From: Acidobacteriota bacterium
Lineage (GTDB): Bacteria; Acidobacteriota; Thermoanaerobaculia; UBA5066
Length of the DNA: 46,323 bases
Assembly (NCBI GenBank): GCA_008363385.1
Contig: RHKY01000042.1
Coordinates: 1 to 46,323 of the forward strand
Reading direction: 5' to 3'
In this document: in pieces, positions 25,262 to 33,986 of the stretch
Layout: every line of letters begins with the position of its first letter
How positions within the stretch are numbered: position 1 is the first letter of the stretch
The notes under the pieces: model-generated
Database searches by the model: none
The model's input: only the letters and a program-made list of their open reading frames with translations
What the model was told of the DNA's origin: nothing
Translations under genes and position numbers: made by a program

Positions 25262-26134
25262 ATGAGAAACCAGACGACCCTCGCTCGTCCCGTCCGCGTC
25301 GCCGGGACCGGCCTTCACACGGGGCGCCGGGTGACGGCGACGCTGCGTCCCGCCGCCGAGGACTCCGGCCTCGCGTTCCTCCGGTCCGACACGGGGACCC
25401 TCGTCCCGGCGCTGGCCGAGGAGGCGGGGAGGCTCGAGTACGCCACGTCGCTCGGTTCCGCCGGGGCGGAGATCTCGACGGTGGAGCACCTCCTCTCGGC
25501 GCTCGCCGGGCTCGGCGTCGACAACCTCCTGGTCGAGGTCGACGGCCCCGAGCTCCCGGTCCTGGACGGGAGCGCCCTCCCGTGGGTCGAGGCCGTCCGC
25601 GAGACGGGGATCGTCCGCCAGGCGGCCCGGGTCGAGCCGTTCCGCCCCGACCGGACGCTCGCCGTCGACGCGGGGCACGGAAAGCGGATCGAGATCCGGC
25701 CGGCACGCGAGCTCCGGATCACCTACTCGATCGACTTCCCGCACGCGGCGATCGGCCAGCAGTCGATCACGCTCGTCCTCTCCCCCGAGACGTACGCCAC
25801 CCACCTGGCCCCGGCCCGCACGTTCGGCTTCCTCTCGGAGTACGAGTTCCTCAAGTCCCGGGGGCTGGCCCGCGGCGCCAGCGCCGAGAACTGCATCGTC
25901 GTCGGCGAGGACCGGGTCGAGAACGGGACGCTCCGCTTCGCGGACGAGTTCGTCCGGCACAAGGCGCTCGACCTGGTCGGCGACCTCGCCCTGGCCGGCG
26001 TCCCGGTCGTCGGGCACGTGGTCGCCCACCGGGCCGGTCACGCCCTCCACACCGCGCTGGCGCGCCGGATCCGCGAGGAGATGGGCGCCCGCCAGGGCGC
26101 GGCCGGGGCGGCGCGGGCGGCGACGGGCTACTAG
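25262..26134 (+). CDS. lpxC: UDP-3-O-acyl-N-acetylglucosamine deacetylase LpxC
   Basis: The protein has 290 residues. It catalyses the committed zinc-dependent deacetylation in lipid A synthesis in the cytoplasm. Zinc ligands are visible: His76 in ISTVEHLLSAL, and His233 and Asp237 in RHKALDLVGDLAL. The catalytic His lies in HRAGHALH (about 259-266). GTGLHTGRRV and ARTFGFLSEYEFLKSRGLARG are standard family segments, and the N-terminus aligns with E. coli LpxC, so the ATG at 25262 is sound even though no Shine-Dalgarno sequence is present. LpxC shows that the organism has an outer membrane with lipid A. Usually it sits among division or lpx genes; here it stands alone ahead of a two-component locus. 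Confidence 0.96.
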   Translation: MRNQTTLARPVRVAGTGLHTGRRVTATLRPAAEDSGLAFLRSDTGTLVPALAEEAGRLEYATSLGSAGAEISTVEHLLSALAGLGVDNLLVEVDGPELPVLDGSALPWVEAVRETGIVRQAARVEPFRPDRTLAVDAGHGKRIEIRPARELRITYSIDFPHAAIGQQSITLVLSPETYATHLAPARTFGFLSEYEFLKSRGLARGASAENCIVVGEDRVENGTLRFADEFVRHKALDLVGDLALAGVPVVGHVVAHRAGHALHTALARRIREEMGARQGAAGAARAATGY

Positions 26135-26174
26135 GTTCGGGGGAGGTCCCCGCTCCGGCGGGGGCCGTCGCGGG

Positions 26175-26180
26175 TAAAGT
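26175..26180 (+). promoter_or_regulatory. Candidate -10 (TAAAGT) before the DUF4390-like gene
   Basis: TAAAGT is followed by 9 nt and then GTG 26190. No ribosome site is present. It is one of the recurring hexamers placed 6-11 nt before starts in this window. Confidence 0.35.
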
Positions 26181-26189
26181 CCGGGTGAC

Positions 26190-26771
26190 GTGCGGACCCA
26201 GCGCCGGGCGCCCCGGCTCGCCCCGACCTTCCTGATCTCCGCGCTCCTGGCCGGGGCGCTCCCCGGCTTCTCCGGCGCGGAGGAGCCGCGCGTCTCGGGG
26301 GTCGCCCTCGCCTTCGTGGGCCGCGAGCTGCGGGTGGAGGCGCGGCTCTCCCCCGGCCTCCCGGAGGAGGTCCGGCAGCGGTGCGGCTCCGGCCTCCCCA
26401 CGACGGCGGCCTGGGAGGTCCGCCTCTACGGACACCGCGAGGTCTGGTGGGACGGGCTGAAGGACGAGCGGGTCTACGAGGTCACCGCGGCGTACCGCCC
26501 GGTCAGCTCGGACTGGGTCGTCGAGCGGCGCCTGGACGGCAAGCTCCTGGAGACGCGCACCGTGCCGACCCTGGACGAGGCGGTGGCGGCGCTGTCGGCC
26601 GTGAGGGAGCTGCCGGTCTTCATCATGGGCAACCACCTGCTCGGCAAGAGCCTCCAGCTCCGGGTCCGCTGCACGTACGGGGACCGGCTGGTCCTGGGCG
26701 TGATCCCCGGCCGGGTCGCCACCCCGTGGGAGCGGTCCGAGATCTTCGGGTGGGCCGGGGAGAAGCCGTGA
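26190..26771 (+). CDS. DUF4390-like secreted protein
   Basis: The protein has 193 residues and a GTG start. A signal peptide (about 1-30, LISALLAGALPGFSGAE) precedes a domain that matches what I know of DUF4390: ELRVEARLSPGLPEEVRQ, a tryptophan-rich centre (VWWDGLKDERVYEV), then LPVFIMGNHLLGKSLQLRVR. Proteins of this type are typically encoded directly before NtrY-like kinases, as here, and overlap them (GTGA at 26768-26771). It is probably a periplasmic partner or signal input for the kinase; no biochemical function is established. Confidence 0.8.
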   Translation: MRTQRRAPRLAPTFLISALLAGALPGFSGAEEPRVSGVALAFVGRELRVEARLSPGLPEEVRQRCGSGLPTTAAWEVRLYGHREVWWDGLKDERVYEVTAAYRPVSSDWVVERRLDGKLLETRTVPTLDEAVAALSAVRELPVFIMGNHLLGKSLQLRVRCTYGDRLVLGVIPGRVATPWERSEIFGWAGEKP

Positions 26772-28966
26772 GGCCCCGCTGGGAGCGGGACAACCGGATC
26801 CTGCTGGGGATCGGCGCGGCGCTGGGGCTGGCGCTGGCCGGCCTCTACGCCCTGACGCTGCGCGCCCGCGCCCTCTCGACGGGGACGCTGACGAACCGGG
26901 TCCTCCTCTTCGTCCTCTTCTACATCGTCGTCGTCCTGATCCTGGCGCTCGTCTTCGTCATCGGCCGGAGCGGGCTGAAGCTGCTCCTGGAGTCGCGCCG
27001 GGGCGTCTTCGGCTCCCGGTTCCGCGCCCGGGTCGTGGCCACGCACGTCGGGCTGGCCCTCCTCCCGATCGCCCTCCTCCTCCTGCCGATCACCGGGCTC
27101 CTGCAGCGAAGCGTCGACTTCTGGTTCGAGGCGCCCGTCGCCGAGACGGTCCGCTCCGGCCGGGAGGTGAGCGACCTCGTCCGGCAGCGCGAGGCCTCGC
27201 TCGAGCGCCGCGCCGCCGAGGCCCTCGCGGGCCCCTTGGCCGGAGCCTCCGACCGGGCCGGAGTCGTGGCCCTCCTCTCCCGGGCTCGGGCCGAGACCGG
27301 CCTCGACTACCTGGAGTGGCGCCCGGCGGGCGAGGGCGAGCCCGTGGCCGTCAGCTCCCCGCGATGGCCCGTCCGCGAGGCGGGGGGGCCGACGGCGGAG
27401 TGGATCGCCGAGGCGCGCGAGCGGGGCGTCGCCCGGCGGACGGAGACGACGGACGACGGCGGGCAGGCCAGCCGGTCGCTCGTCGCGCTCCCCTCCGGCC
27501 TCCTCTTCGCCGGGACCTACACGCCCCCGGCCGAGGCGGTCCCCCTGCGCGCCCTGGCGCGGGCCACCTCGACGTACGCGATGCTCCAGGCCGAGCGCGC
27601 GTCCCTGAAGGCGGTCCAGGTCCTCTTCTTCCTCCTGCTCGCCTTCGTCGTCCTCCTGGCGGCCGTCTGGATCGGGCTCCTCCTGGCCCGCCGCGTCACC
27701 CGTCCGATCGGCGCCCTGGCGGCGTCCGCCCGGCGGGTGGGCGCCGGCGACTTCGACGTCCGGGTCGCGGTGGAGGGCGAGGACGAGATCGGCGCCCTCG
27801 GCTCGGCGTTCAACTCGATGACCGGCGAGCTGAAGGCGAGCCGGGAGCGCCTGGTGTCGGCCAACGCCGAGATGGCCGCCGCCAACCGGCGGCTGGCCGA
27901 GGAGAGGCAGCGGATCCGGGCGATCCTGGCGCACCTGGGCGCGGGGGTCCTCGCCTTCTCGGCGGACCCTGCCCCCGAGGTCTCCCGCGCGCGCCTCCTG
28001 GCCCTCAACGACGCCGCGCGGGGCCTCCTCCGCCTTCCCGGCTCCGAGGAGCCCCCCGACCTCTGCTCGCTCCTGGCCCCCGCCTGGCTCGCCCCCCTGC
28101 GCGAGTTCCTCTGCCGCGCCTTCTCGGCCGCCTCGCTCCGCGAGGCGACGCTGACGCTCGTCCCGCCGGGCGAGAAGGAGGGCCTCGTCCTGGAGGCCCG
28201 CGTGGCGGGGGTCCCCGGGAGCGAGGAGGTACAGCCCGCCTGGGTCGTGACGCTCGAGGACACGACGGCCCTCGTCCGCGCCGAGCGGGCGGCGGCCTGG
28301 GAGGAGGCGGCGCGGCGGATGGCGCACGAGATCAAGAACCCGCTGACGCCGATCCGGCTGGCCGCCGAGCGGATGGCCCGCAAGGCGCGCGCGGCCCGCC
28401 AGGCCACCCCGGTCGCGACGGAGCCGGTCCTGTCGGCCGTCGAGGAGGGGGCCGCCGCGATCGTGGAGGAGGTGCGGACCCTCTCGGGGCTGGTGGACGC
28501 CTTCGGCCACTTCGCCCGCCTCCCCGCCGCGGACCTGAAGCCCACCGACCTCGGCGCCATCGTCCAGCAAGTCGTGACGCTCTTCTCGGCGAGCCCCGGG
28601 GTCCGCGTCACGTCCGAGGTCCCCGCGGGGCTGCCCGAGGTCCAGGCCGACGCCGAGCAGCTCAAGCGGGCCCTCCTGAACCTGGTCGACAACGCCGTGG
28701 CCGCCTCCCAGCCGCGGGGCGCGGTCGTCGTGACCGCCTCGGTCGAGGGCTCTGCCGCGCGGTTGACGGTCGCCGACGACGGGCCCGGGATCCCGCCCGA
28801 GGACCGCGACCGCGTCTTCGACCCCGCCTTCTCGACGAAGCCGCGCGGCACCGGCCTGGGGCTCTCGATCACGGCCCGGATCGCCGCCGAGCACCGCGGC
28901 CGCGTCTGGGTGGAGGAGAATCGGCCGCGCGGATGCCGATTCCTCCTCGAATGGCCGGCGGCGTGA
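26768..28966 (+). CDS. NtrY-like membrane sensor histidine kinase
   Basis: The protein has 732 residues and a GTG start in an overlap. Three membrane segments at the N-terminus (about 12-35, 50-72, 90-115) and one before the HAMP domain (about 285-305) bound a periplasmic sensor region of about 170 residues. HAMP follows (ARRVTRPIGALAASARRVGA, DEIGALGSAFNSM), then a PAS-like segment, the phospho-acceptor box ARRMAHEIKNPLTPIRLAAE (about 515-534) and an ATPase domain with N (NLVDNAVAAS), G1 (DDGPGIP), F (FDPAFSTK) and G2 (GTGLGLSI) boxes. The ALLLLPITG-type architecture and the H-E-I-K-N-P-L-T-P-I motif are typical of NtrY. It should phosphorylate the response regulator encoded 37 bp downstream. 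Confidence 0.93.
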   Translation: MRPRWERDNRILLGIGAALGLALAGLYALTLRARALSTGTLTNRVLLFVLFYIVVVLILALVFVIGRSGLKLLLESRRGVFGSRFRARVVATHVGLALLPIALLLLPITGLLQRSVDFWFEAPVAETVRSGREVSDLVRQREASLERRAAEALAGPLAGASDRAGVVALLSRARAETGLDYLEWRPAGEGEPVAVSSPRWPVREAGGPTAEWIAEARERGVARRTETTDDGGQASRSLVALPSGLLFAGTYTPPAEAVPLRALARATSTYAMLQAERASLKAVQVLFFLLLAFVVLLAAVWIGLLLARRVTRPIGALAASARRVGAGDFDVRVAVEGEDEIGALGSAFNSMTGELKASRERLVSANAEMAAANRRLAEERQRIRAILAHLGAGVLAFSADPAPEVSRARLLALNDAARGLLRLPGSEEPPDLCSLLAPAWLAPLREFLCRAFSAASLREATLTLVPPGEKEGLVLEARVAGVPGSEEVQPAWVVTLEDTTALVRAERAAAWEEAARRMAHEIKNPLTPIRLAAERMARKARAARQATPVATEPVLSAVEEGAAAIVEEVRTLSGLVDAFGHFARLPAADLKPTDLGAIVQQVVTLFSASPGVRVTSEVPAGLPEVQADAEQLKRALLNLVDNAVAASQPRGAVVVTASVEGSAARLTVADDGPGIPPEDRDRVFDPAFSTKPRGTGLGLSITARIAAEHRGRVWVEENRPRGCRFLLEWPAA

Positions 28967-29003
28967 GGGGCCTCCCCCTCGCGGTCCGGGGCGCCGGGAC
29001 GCC

Positions 29004-30401
29004 GTGAGCACGAGGCGCCCCCCGGCACGGGTCCTGATCGGGGACGACGAGCCCGGGATCCGCCGGATGCTCGGCGAGGTCCTCCGCGACGAGGGGTACG
29101 CCGCGGAGGCCGTGGAGACCGGGAGCGGCGTCCTCGACCGGCTCCTGGACCCGTCGGCCGAGCGGGTCGACGCCCTCTTCCTCGACGTCTGGCTCCCCGA
29201 CCTGGACGGCCTGACCGTCCTGGACCGGATCCGCGCCGCCGGCCTCGACCTGCCCGTCGTCGTCATCTCGGGGCACGCCAACGTCGAGACGGCCGTGGCG
29301 GCGGTCAAGCGCGGCGCCGACGACTTCCTGGAGAAGCCGCTCTCTCTGGAGCGGGTCCTCGTCACGCTCGAGAAGGCGCTGGAGAGGCGGGCGCTGGCCC
29401 GCGAGAGGGACGCGCTCCGGCAGGCGCTCGAGCGGCACCAGGAGGAGGAGCCGCTCCTGGGGGACGGCCCGGCGATGACGCGGCTGAAGGAGGAGATCCG
29501 GCGGGCCGGCGCCTCCGAGGCGCGCGTCCTGATCACGGGCGAGAGCGGCGTCGGCAAGGAGCTGGTGGCCCGCGCCCTCCACCGCGCCTCGCCCCGCGCC
29601 TCCGGCCCGTTCGTCGAGGTGAACGGGGCCGCCATCCCCGACGACCTGATCGAGAGCGAGCTCTTCGGACACGTCAAGGGCTCGTTCACCGGGGCCACGG
29701 AGGACCGGAAGGGGAAGTGGGAGCAGGCCGACGGCGGGACCCTCTACCTCGACGAGATCGGGGACATGTCCCCGAAGGTGCAGGCCAAGATCCTGCGCGC
29801 CATCCAGGACGGCCGGATCACGCGCGTCGGCGGGGCGCGGACGATCGCCACGGACGTGAGGATCGTCGCCGCCACGAACCGCGACCTGCCGCAGATGATC
29901 GCAGCCGGGACGTTCCGCGAGGACCTGTACTTCCGCCTGGCCGTCGTCCCCCTCCGGGTCCCCACGCTCGCCGAGCGGCCCGAGGACGTCCCCGTCCTCG
30001 TCCGCCACTTCGCGGCCCGTCTGGCCCGGAAGCGGGGGCGGCGGCCGCGCGCCTTCACGCAAGAGGCGCTCGACGAGCTGTCGCGGAGGACCTACCGCGG
30101 GAACGTCCGCGAGCTGGAGAACCTGGTGGAGCGGGTCCTCCTGATGACCGAGGGGCCCGAGGTGACCGTGGCGGACCTCCCGCCGGCCGGGGGGGTGCTC
30201 TCGCCGGCCCGCGAGGAGGCGGACCTCGCCCCCGGGCAGACGCTGGCCGAGGCCCGCGAGGCCTTCGAGAAGCGGGTGACGCTGAAGGCGCTCGCCGACT
30301 CCCGCGGGAACGTCTCCCGCGCGGCCGAGCGGCTGGGGCTCGACCGGACGACGCTGCACCGGAAGCTCCGCGGCTGGGGCGTGGAGGCCGGCCGGGAGTG
30401 A
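29004..30401 (+). CDS. NtrX/NtrC-family sigma54-dependent response regulator
   Basis: The protein has 465 residues and a GTG start. The receiver domain (about 8-125) has acidic pocket DDE and phospho-acceptor Asp in LFLDVWLPDLDG, with conserved Lys in DDFLEKPL. The AAA+ domain (about 150-385) has Walker A (GESGVGKE), the sigma54-contact loop as GSFTGA (consensus GAFTGA), Walker B (GGTLYLDEIGDM) and sensor segments (VAATNRDL, FREDLYFRL). A Fis-type helix-turn-helix ends the protein (NVSRAAERLGLDRTTLHRKL). It activates sigma54 promoters when phosphorylated, probably by the adjacent kinase. A -24/-12 candidate lies in front of lpxC at the head of this gene cluster. Confidence 0.94.
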   Translation: MSTRRPPARVLIGDDEPGIRRMLGEVLRDEGYAAEAVETGSGVLDRLLDPSAERVDALFLDVWLPDLDGLTVLDRIRAAGLDLPVVVISGHANVETAVAAVKRGADDFLEKPLSLERVLVTLEKALERRALARERDALRQALERHQEEEPLLGDGPAMTRLKEEIRRAGASEARVLITGESGVGKELVARALHRASPRASGPFVEVNGAAIPDDLIESELFGHVKGSFTGATEDRKGKWEQADGGTLYLDEIGDMSPKVQAKILRAIQDGRITRVGGARTIATDVRIVAATNRDLPQMIAAGTFREDLYFRLAVVPLRVPTLAERPEDVPVLVRHFAARLARKRGRRPRAFTQEALDELSRRTYRGNVRELENLVERVLLMTEGPEVTVADLPPAGGVLSPAREEADLAPGQTLAEAREAFEKRVTLKALADSRGNVSRAAERLGLDRTTLHRKLRGWGVEAGRE

Positions 30402-30414
30402 GAGGCGTGAGGCC

Positions 30415-31677
30415 TCAGGCCGCCTTGGTTCTCCTCACGACGAGCCGGTCGTAGAGGACGAGGAGGACCGTCGAGGTGAAGCCGATCCCGGCGAGGATGG
30501 CCCAGGCGCGCTCCGGCTGGAACGTCTCCTTGAGGTACTTCTGGAGGAGGAAGCCCCCGAGCGGCCCCGCCCCGAGCGCCCCGAGGGCGATCGGGAGGAA
30601 CGCGAAGCCCATGAACGTCCCGGTCTGGTCGCGCGGGGCCAGGTCGGCGACGTACTCGTAGTAGCGAGGCGCCTGCAGAACCTCCCCGAGGGCGATCAGG
30701 AACATCGCCGCGGCCGCGGCCTGCCAGGTCTGGAAGGCCACGAGGAGGAGCCAGGCCGTGCTCCCGATCCCCACCCCCAGCGTCATGGCCGGGACCGGCT
30801 CGAGCTTCCGCGTCAGGGCCGAGACCGGGACGGTCAGGAAGATGACCGAGAAGGACTCGAGCGAGCCGATCAGCTCGAAGCGGGGGAAGCGGAGGACGTC
30901 CCGGACGTAGAAGGGGAACAGGTCGTAGATCTGCCAGAACATCACCCAGAAGCCCGAGAAGATCAGGAGGAAGCCGATGAACCTCACGTTCCGGAAGACG
31001 AGGACCATGTCCGAGAGGACCTTCCCGAGCGTCCGCCCCTCGCCCCCGGGCGCCCCCTCGGGCTCGCGGAAGAAGGCCAGCGTCGACAGGCAGAGGACGA
31101 ACGAGGTGACCGACGCCCCGACGAGGACCCAGGCGATCCCGAAGCTGACCCGCACCTGGCTGGCCAGGACCGGCCCCAGCCACCCGCCGACGTTCACGAG
31201 CGTGTAGTAGATCGAGTAGCCGAGCGACTTCGTCTCGTGCGTCGTCGTCCGGGCCACCGTCCCGACGATGCACGGCTTGATGAGCGACCCGCCCACCGCC
31301 GTCACCAGGAGAGCCCCGACGACCCAGGCCTTCGGCCCCACCGCGGCCACGAGCGGGGCGCCGAGCGGGAGGCCGGCGAGCGCGATCAGGAAGTACCCGA
31401 CGGAGAAGATCCCGAAGCAGGCGGCCAGGCTCCTCCGGAAGCCGTACCGGTCGACGAAGGGACCGGCCAGGATCGGGAGGAAGAAGACCCCGAAGCCGTA
31501 GAAGCCGACGAGGGAGACGCCGAACGGCCCGAGCCCCACCGTGTCGGCGAGGTAGACGGCGAGGACGATCTTCGAGCCGTAGAAGGAGAAGCGCTCGAAG
31601 AGCTCGAGGACGTTGGCCACCCAGAAGCTCCGGGTGAAGCCGGAGCGAAGGGAAGCGAGTCGGGACGAGAGGTCCAC
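30415..31677 (-). CDS. POT/PTR2-like proton-coupled transporter (MFS superfamily)
   Basis: The protein has 420 residues. GTG 31677 is favoured by AAGGAGG 5-6 nt upstream; the longer frame is unlikely. Twelve hydrophobic helices are expected. The N-terminal motif FWVANVLELFERFSFYGSKI carries the E-x-x-E-R-x-x-x-Y element of proton-dependent oligopeptide transporters, followed by GPFVDRYGFRRSL (MFS loop 2-3) and GGSLIKPCIVGTVA. Substrates of this group are di- or tripeptides, or other small molecules such as nitrate; which one applies here cannot be told. It is convergent with the response-regulator gene. Confidence 0.88.
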   Translation of the reverse strand: MDLSSRLASLRSGFTRSFWVANVLELFERFSFYGSKIVLAVYLADTVGLGPFGVSLVGFYGFGVFFLPILAGPFVDRYGFRRSLAACFGIFSVGYFLIALAGLPLGAPLVAAVGPKAWVVGALLVTAVGGSLIKPCIVGTVARTTTHETKSLGYSIYYTLVNVGGWLGPVLASQVRVSFGIAWVLVGASVTSFVLCLSTLAFFREPEGAPGGEGRTLGKVLSDMVLVFRNVRFIGFLLIFSGFWVMFWQIYDLFPFYVRDVLRFPRFELIGSLESFSVIFLTVPVSALTRKLEPVPAMTLGVGIGSTAWLLLVAFQTWQAAAAAMFLIALGEVLQAPRYYEYVADLAPRDQTGTFMGFAFLPIALGALGAGPLGGFLLQKYLKETFQPERAWAILAGIGFTSTVLLVLYDRLVVRRTKAA

Positions 31678-31702
31678 GGGTCCTCCTTGCCGGGGTCGCG
31701 GG

Positions 31703-31731
31703 ATCTTCCCGGTCGGGAGCACCCGCGTCAA
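31703..31731 (-). promoter_or_regulatory. Candidate sigma70-type promoter of the POT-like transporter
   Basis: On the minus strand TTGACG (31731-31726), 17 nt, GAAGAT (31708-31703). The predicted start leaves a leader of about 20 nt containing the AAGGAGG ribosome site. The same TTGACG with a 17-bp spacer precedes the TSUP gene at 36650. Confidence 0.4.
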
Positions 31732-31752
31732 CGCCAGCGGGGGCGCCGGTGC

Positions 31753-31758
31753 TAGGCT
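31753..31758 (+). promoter_or_regulatory. Candidate -10 (TAGGCT) for the transhydrogenase-like fusion gene
   Basis: TAGGCT, preceded by TGC, lies 38 nt before GTG 31797. A strong ribosome site (GGAAGGGAGGG) follows in the leader. No convincing -35 is seen. Confidence 0.3.
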
Positions 31759-31796
31759 CCCGCGCAAACCGATCCGGGCGGAAGGGAGGGACTCGC

Positions 31797-33944
31797 GTGG
31801 GCCTCGCGGTGGAGTCGTACGACCTGGTCGTCATCGGGTGCGGCCCCGCCGGGGAGAAGGGGGCCGCGCAGGCGGCCTACTTCGGCAAGAGGGTGGCCGT
31901 GGTCGACCGGTGGCCGGAGCCGGGCGGGGTGACGGTCCACACCGGGACGATCCCGTCCAAGACGCTCCGCGAGGCGGCGCTCTACCTGACCGGCTTCCGC
32001 AGGAGCGAGCTCTACGGGATGACGCTCCGCCTCGACCGGGAGCGGAGCCTCCGGCAGCTCGTGGGCCGGCTGCGCGACGTGACCGACCGGCAGGTCCGGC
32101 AGATCCGGAGGAACCTGGAGCGGCACCGGATCACGACGGTCGCCGGGACCGCGCGCTTCCTCGGGCCCCGCCTCGTCGGCGTCTTCGACGCGGAGGGGCG
32201 CGAGGTCCGGCGCCTCTCGGCCGAGGTGGTCCTGATCGCCGTCGGCTCCTCGCCGCTGCCCCCCCGCGGGCTCTCCTTCGACGACCCCGACGTCGAGGAC
32301 TCGGACCGGATCCTCGACCTGGACCGGATCCCGAGGAGCCTCGTCGTCGTCGGCGGGGGCGTCGTCGGGTGCGAGTACGCCTCGGTCTTCGCGGCGCTCG
32401 GGACTCGCGTGACGCTCGTCGAGGGGCGGGACCGGCTCCTCGGGTTCCTCGACGCCGAGCTGTCGGCCGCTCTGCGGATCGCCCTCGAGAGGCTCGGGGC
32501 GCGCGTCCTCCTCGGCGACGCCGTGGAGTCCGTCTCCCGCGAGCCCGGGCTCGCGGCGAACGCCCTGAAGCTGACGTTCCGGTCGGGACGGGTCCAGCAG
32601 GCCGACAAGGTCCTCTTCTCGGCCGGCCGGCGGGGGAACGTGGACGGCCTGGACCTGCCGGCCGCCGGCGTGGCGTTCGACGAGAGGGGGCGGATCGGCG
32701 TCGACGCCGACTTCCTCACGAGCGCGCCCGGCGTCTACGCGGCCGGCGACGTCGTCGGCTTCCCGGCGCTTTCGGCCACGTCGATGGAGCAGGGGCGGGT
32801 GGCGATGCGCCGCGCGTTCGGGATCGGCTCCGCGTCTCCTGTCGCGACGCTCTTCCCGTACGGGATCTACACGGTCCCCGAGATCTCGACCATCGGCCTC
32901 ACCGAGGAGGAGGCGAGAGGGAGAGGGCTCCCGTACGAGGTGGGCCGCGCGCGGTACGAGAACAACGCGCGCGGTCAGATCACCGGCGACGTGGACGGGT
33001 TCGTCAAGCTCCTCTTCGACCCGGAGTCGAAGGCGCTCCTGGGCGCCCACGTGATCGGCGGCAACGCCACGGAGCTGATCCACGTCCCGGCGATGGTGAT
33101 GGCCCACGGGGGGACGCTGGAAGCCTTCCTCCACGCCGTCTTCAACGTCCCCACCCTCTCGGAGTGCTTCAAGTACGCCGCCTACGACGGGCTCCAGCGG
33201 CTGACCCACCGGGAAGGAGGGGCCCCGCTCGAGGCGACCCCCGTCTCGCCGGCGGGGAGCGCCGCGCCGGGGGCGCGGGCCTGGTTCGTCGGGGCGGACC
33301 TGACGGACCCGTACGCCCGGGAGCCGCGCCCGGTCACCCTCGCGTTCCTGGACAGGTGGCGGCGGGTCCACTTCGGGCAGTGGAGCTTCGACCTGCGTGG
33401 CGAGGGGATGCTCCCGGACTCCGTCGTCCGGGAGGGCTTCGTCCTGGCCATCGACGGGCCGCAGGGCCTCTCGGCCCCGGGCCGGGCGATGCGCGAGTCG
33501 GAGCGCCTCCTCCGCGCCGCCGGCAAGTCGGGCCCGGCTCTTCCCCGGCCCGGCGAGCGCCCCTACGCGGGCTTCGTCGCGGGGAGCGTGACGCTCTTCT
33601 CGGCGCTCCGGCGGAAGGGGTGGGGCCTCCTCGGCGAGGTCCCGCACGAGGCGACCGTCCTCCTCGAGGTCTACCCCGGCGACCTCTGGCCGAGGTGGGC
33701 CGGCTACCGGATGCCGAGGAAGAGCCTGGCGGCCGGACGCCATGCCCGGTACGACCTGCTGCGCGGGCTCGGGCTGGACCTCCCGGTCGGGCGGGAGGCG
33801 GTCACGCACGACCAGCTCGACGCGGCCGCCGCTGCGCTCGCGGCCTACCTCTGGGCGACCGGGAAGGCGCGGGAGGTGGGAGAGCCTCCGGCTTTCGACC
33901 CGGAGGCAGGCCTCGTGCGAGAGGGCTACATCGTCACGGTCTAG
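31797..33944 (+). CDS. Fusion: SthA-like pyridine nucleotide transhydrogenase + DUF429 RNase H-like domain
   Basis: The protein has 715 residues. GTG 31797 follows GGAAGGGAGGG. Residues about 6-475 are a flavoprotein of the soluble transhydrogenase type: FAD site IGCGPAGEKGA, then TVHTGTIPSKTLREA, where lipoamide-dehydrogenase relatives have two redox cysteines and SthA has lost them. A second dinucleotide site (VVVGGGVVGCEYASVFAALG), APGVYAAGDVVGFPAL and a dimerisation domain (NATELIHVPAMVMAHGGTLE) complete the fold. After a Pro/Ala-rich linker, residues about 495-715 match DUF429: WFVGADLTDPYA, VLAIDGPQGLSAPGRAMRES, LLEVYPGDLWPRW, HDQLDAAAAALAAYLWAT and LVREGYIVTV, with the expected acidic residues. 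No stop or frame change interrupts the join. I know of no described protein with this pairing. Confidence 0.88.
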   Translation: MGLAVESYDLVVIGCGPAGEKGAAQAAYFGKRVAVVDRWPEPGGVTVHTGTIPSKTLREAALYLTGFRRSELYGMTLRLDRERSLRQLVGRLRDVTDRQVRQIRRNLERHRITTVAGTARFLGPRLVGVFDAEGREVRRLSAEVVLIAVGSSPLPPRGLSFDDPDVEDSDRILDLDRIPRSLVVVGGGVVGCEYASVFAALGTRVTLVEGRDRLLGFLDAELSAALRIALERLGARVLLGDAVESVSREPGLAANALKLTFRSGRVQQADKVLFSAGRRGNVDGLDLPAAGVAFDERGRIGVDADFLTSAPGVYAAGDVVGFPALSATSMEQGRVAMRRAFGIGSASPVATLFPYGIYTVPEISTIGLTEEEARGRGLPYEVGRARYENNARGQITGDVDGFVKLLFDPESKALLGAHVIGGNATELIHVPAMVMAHGGTLEAFLHAVFNVPTLSECFKYAAYDGLQRLTHREGGAPLEATPVSPAGSAAPGARAWFVGADLTDPYAREPRPVTLAFLDRWRRVHFGQWSFDLRGEGMLPDSVVREGFVLAIDGPQGLSAPGRAMRESERLLRAAGKSGPALPRPGERPYAGFVAGSVTLFSALRRKGWGLLGEVPHEATVLLEVYPGDLWPRWAGYRMPRKSLAAGRHARYDLLRGLGLDLPVGREAVTHDQLDAAAAALAAYLWATGKAREVGEPPAFDPEAGLVREGYIVTV

Positions 33945-33963
33945 GAGGGACGGGGGCTCCGGG

Positions 33964-33980
33964 CCGCCGCGCAGCGGCGG
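33964..33980. terminator. GC-rich hairpin 1 between convergent genes
   Basis: CCGCCGC-GCA-GCGGCGG is a perfect 7-bp stem with a GCA loop. It lies in the 96-bp gap between the fusion gene (+) and the DUF883-like gene (-), a likely bidirectional terminator. No T-run follows, so termination may need Rho or act by pausing. Confidence 0.45.
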
Positions 33981-33986
33981 GGGGTA

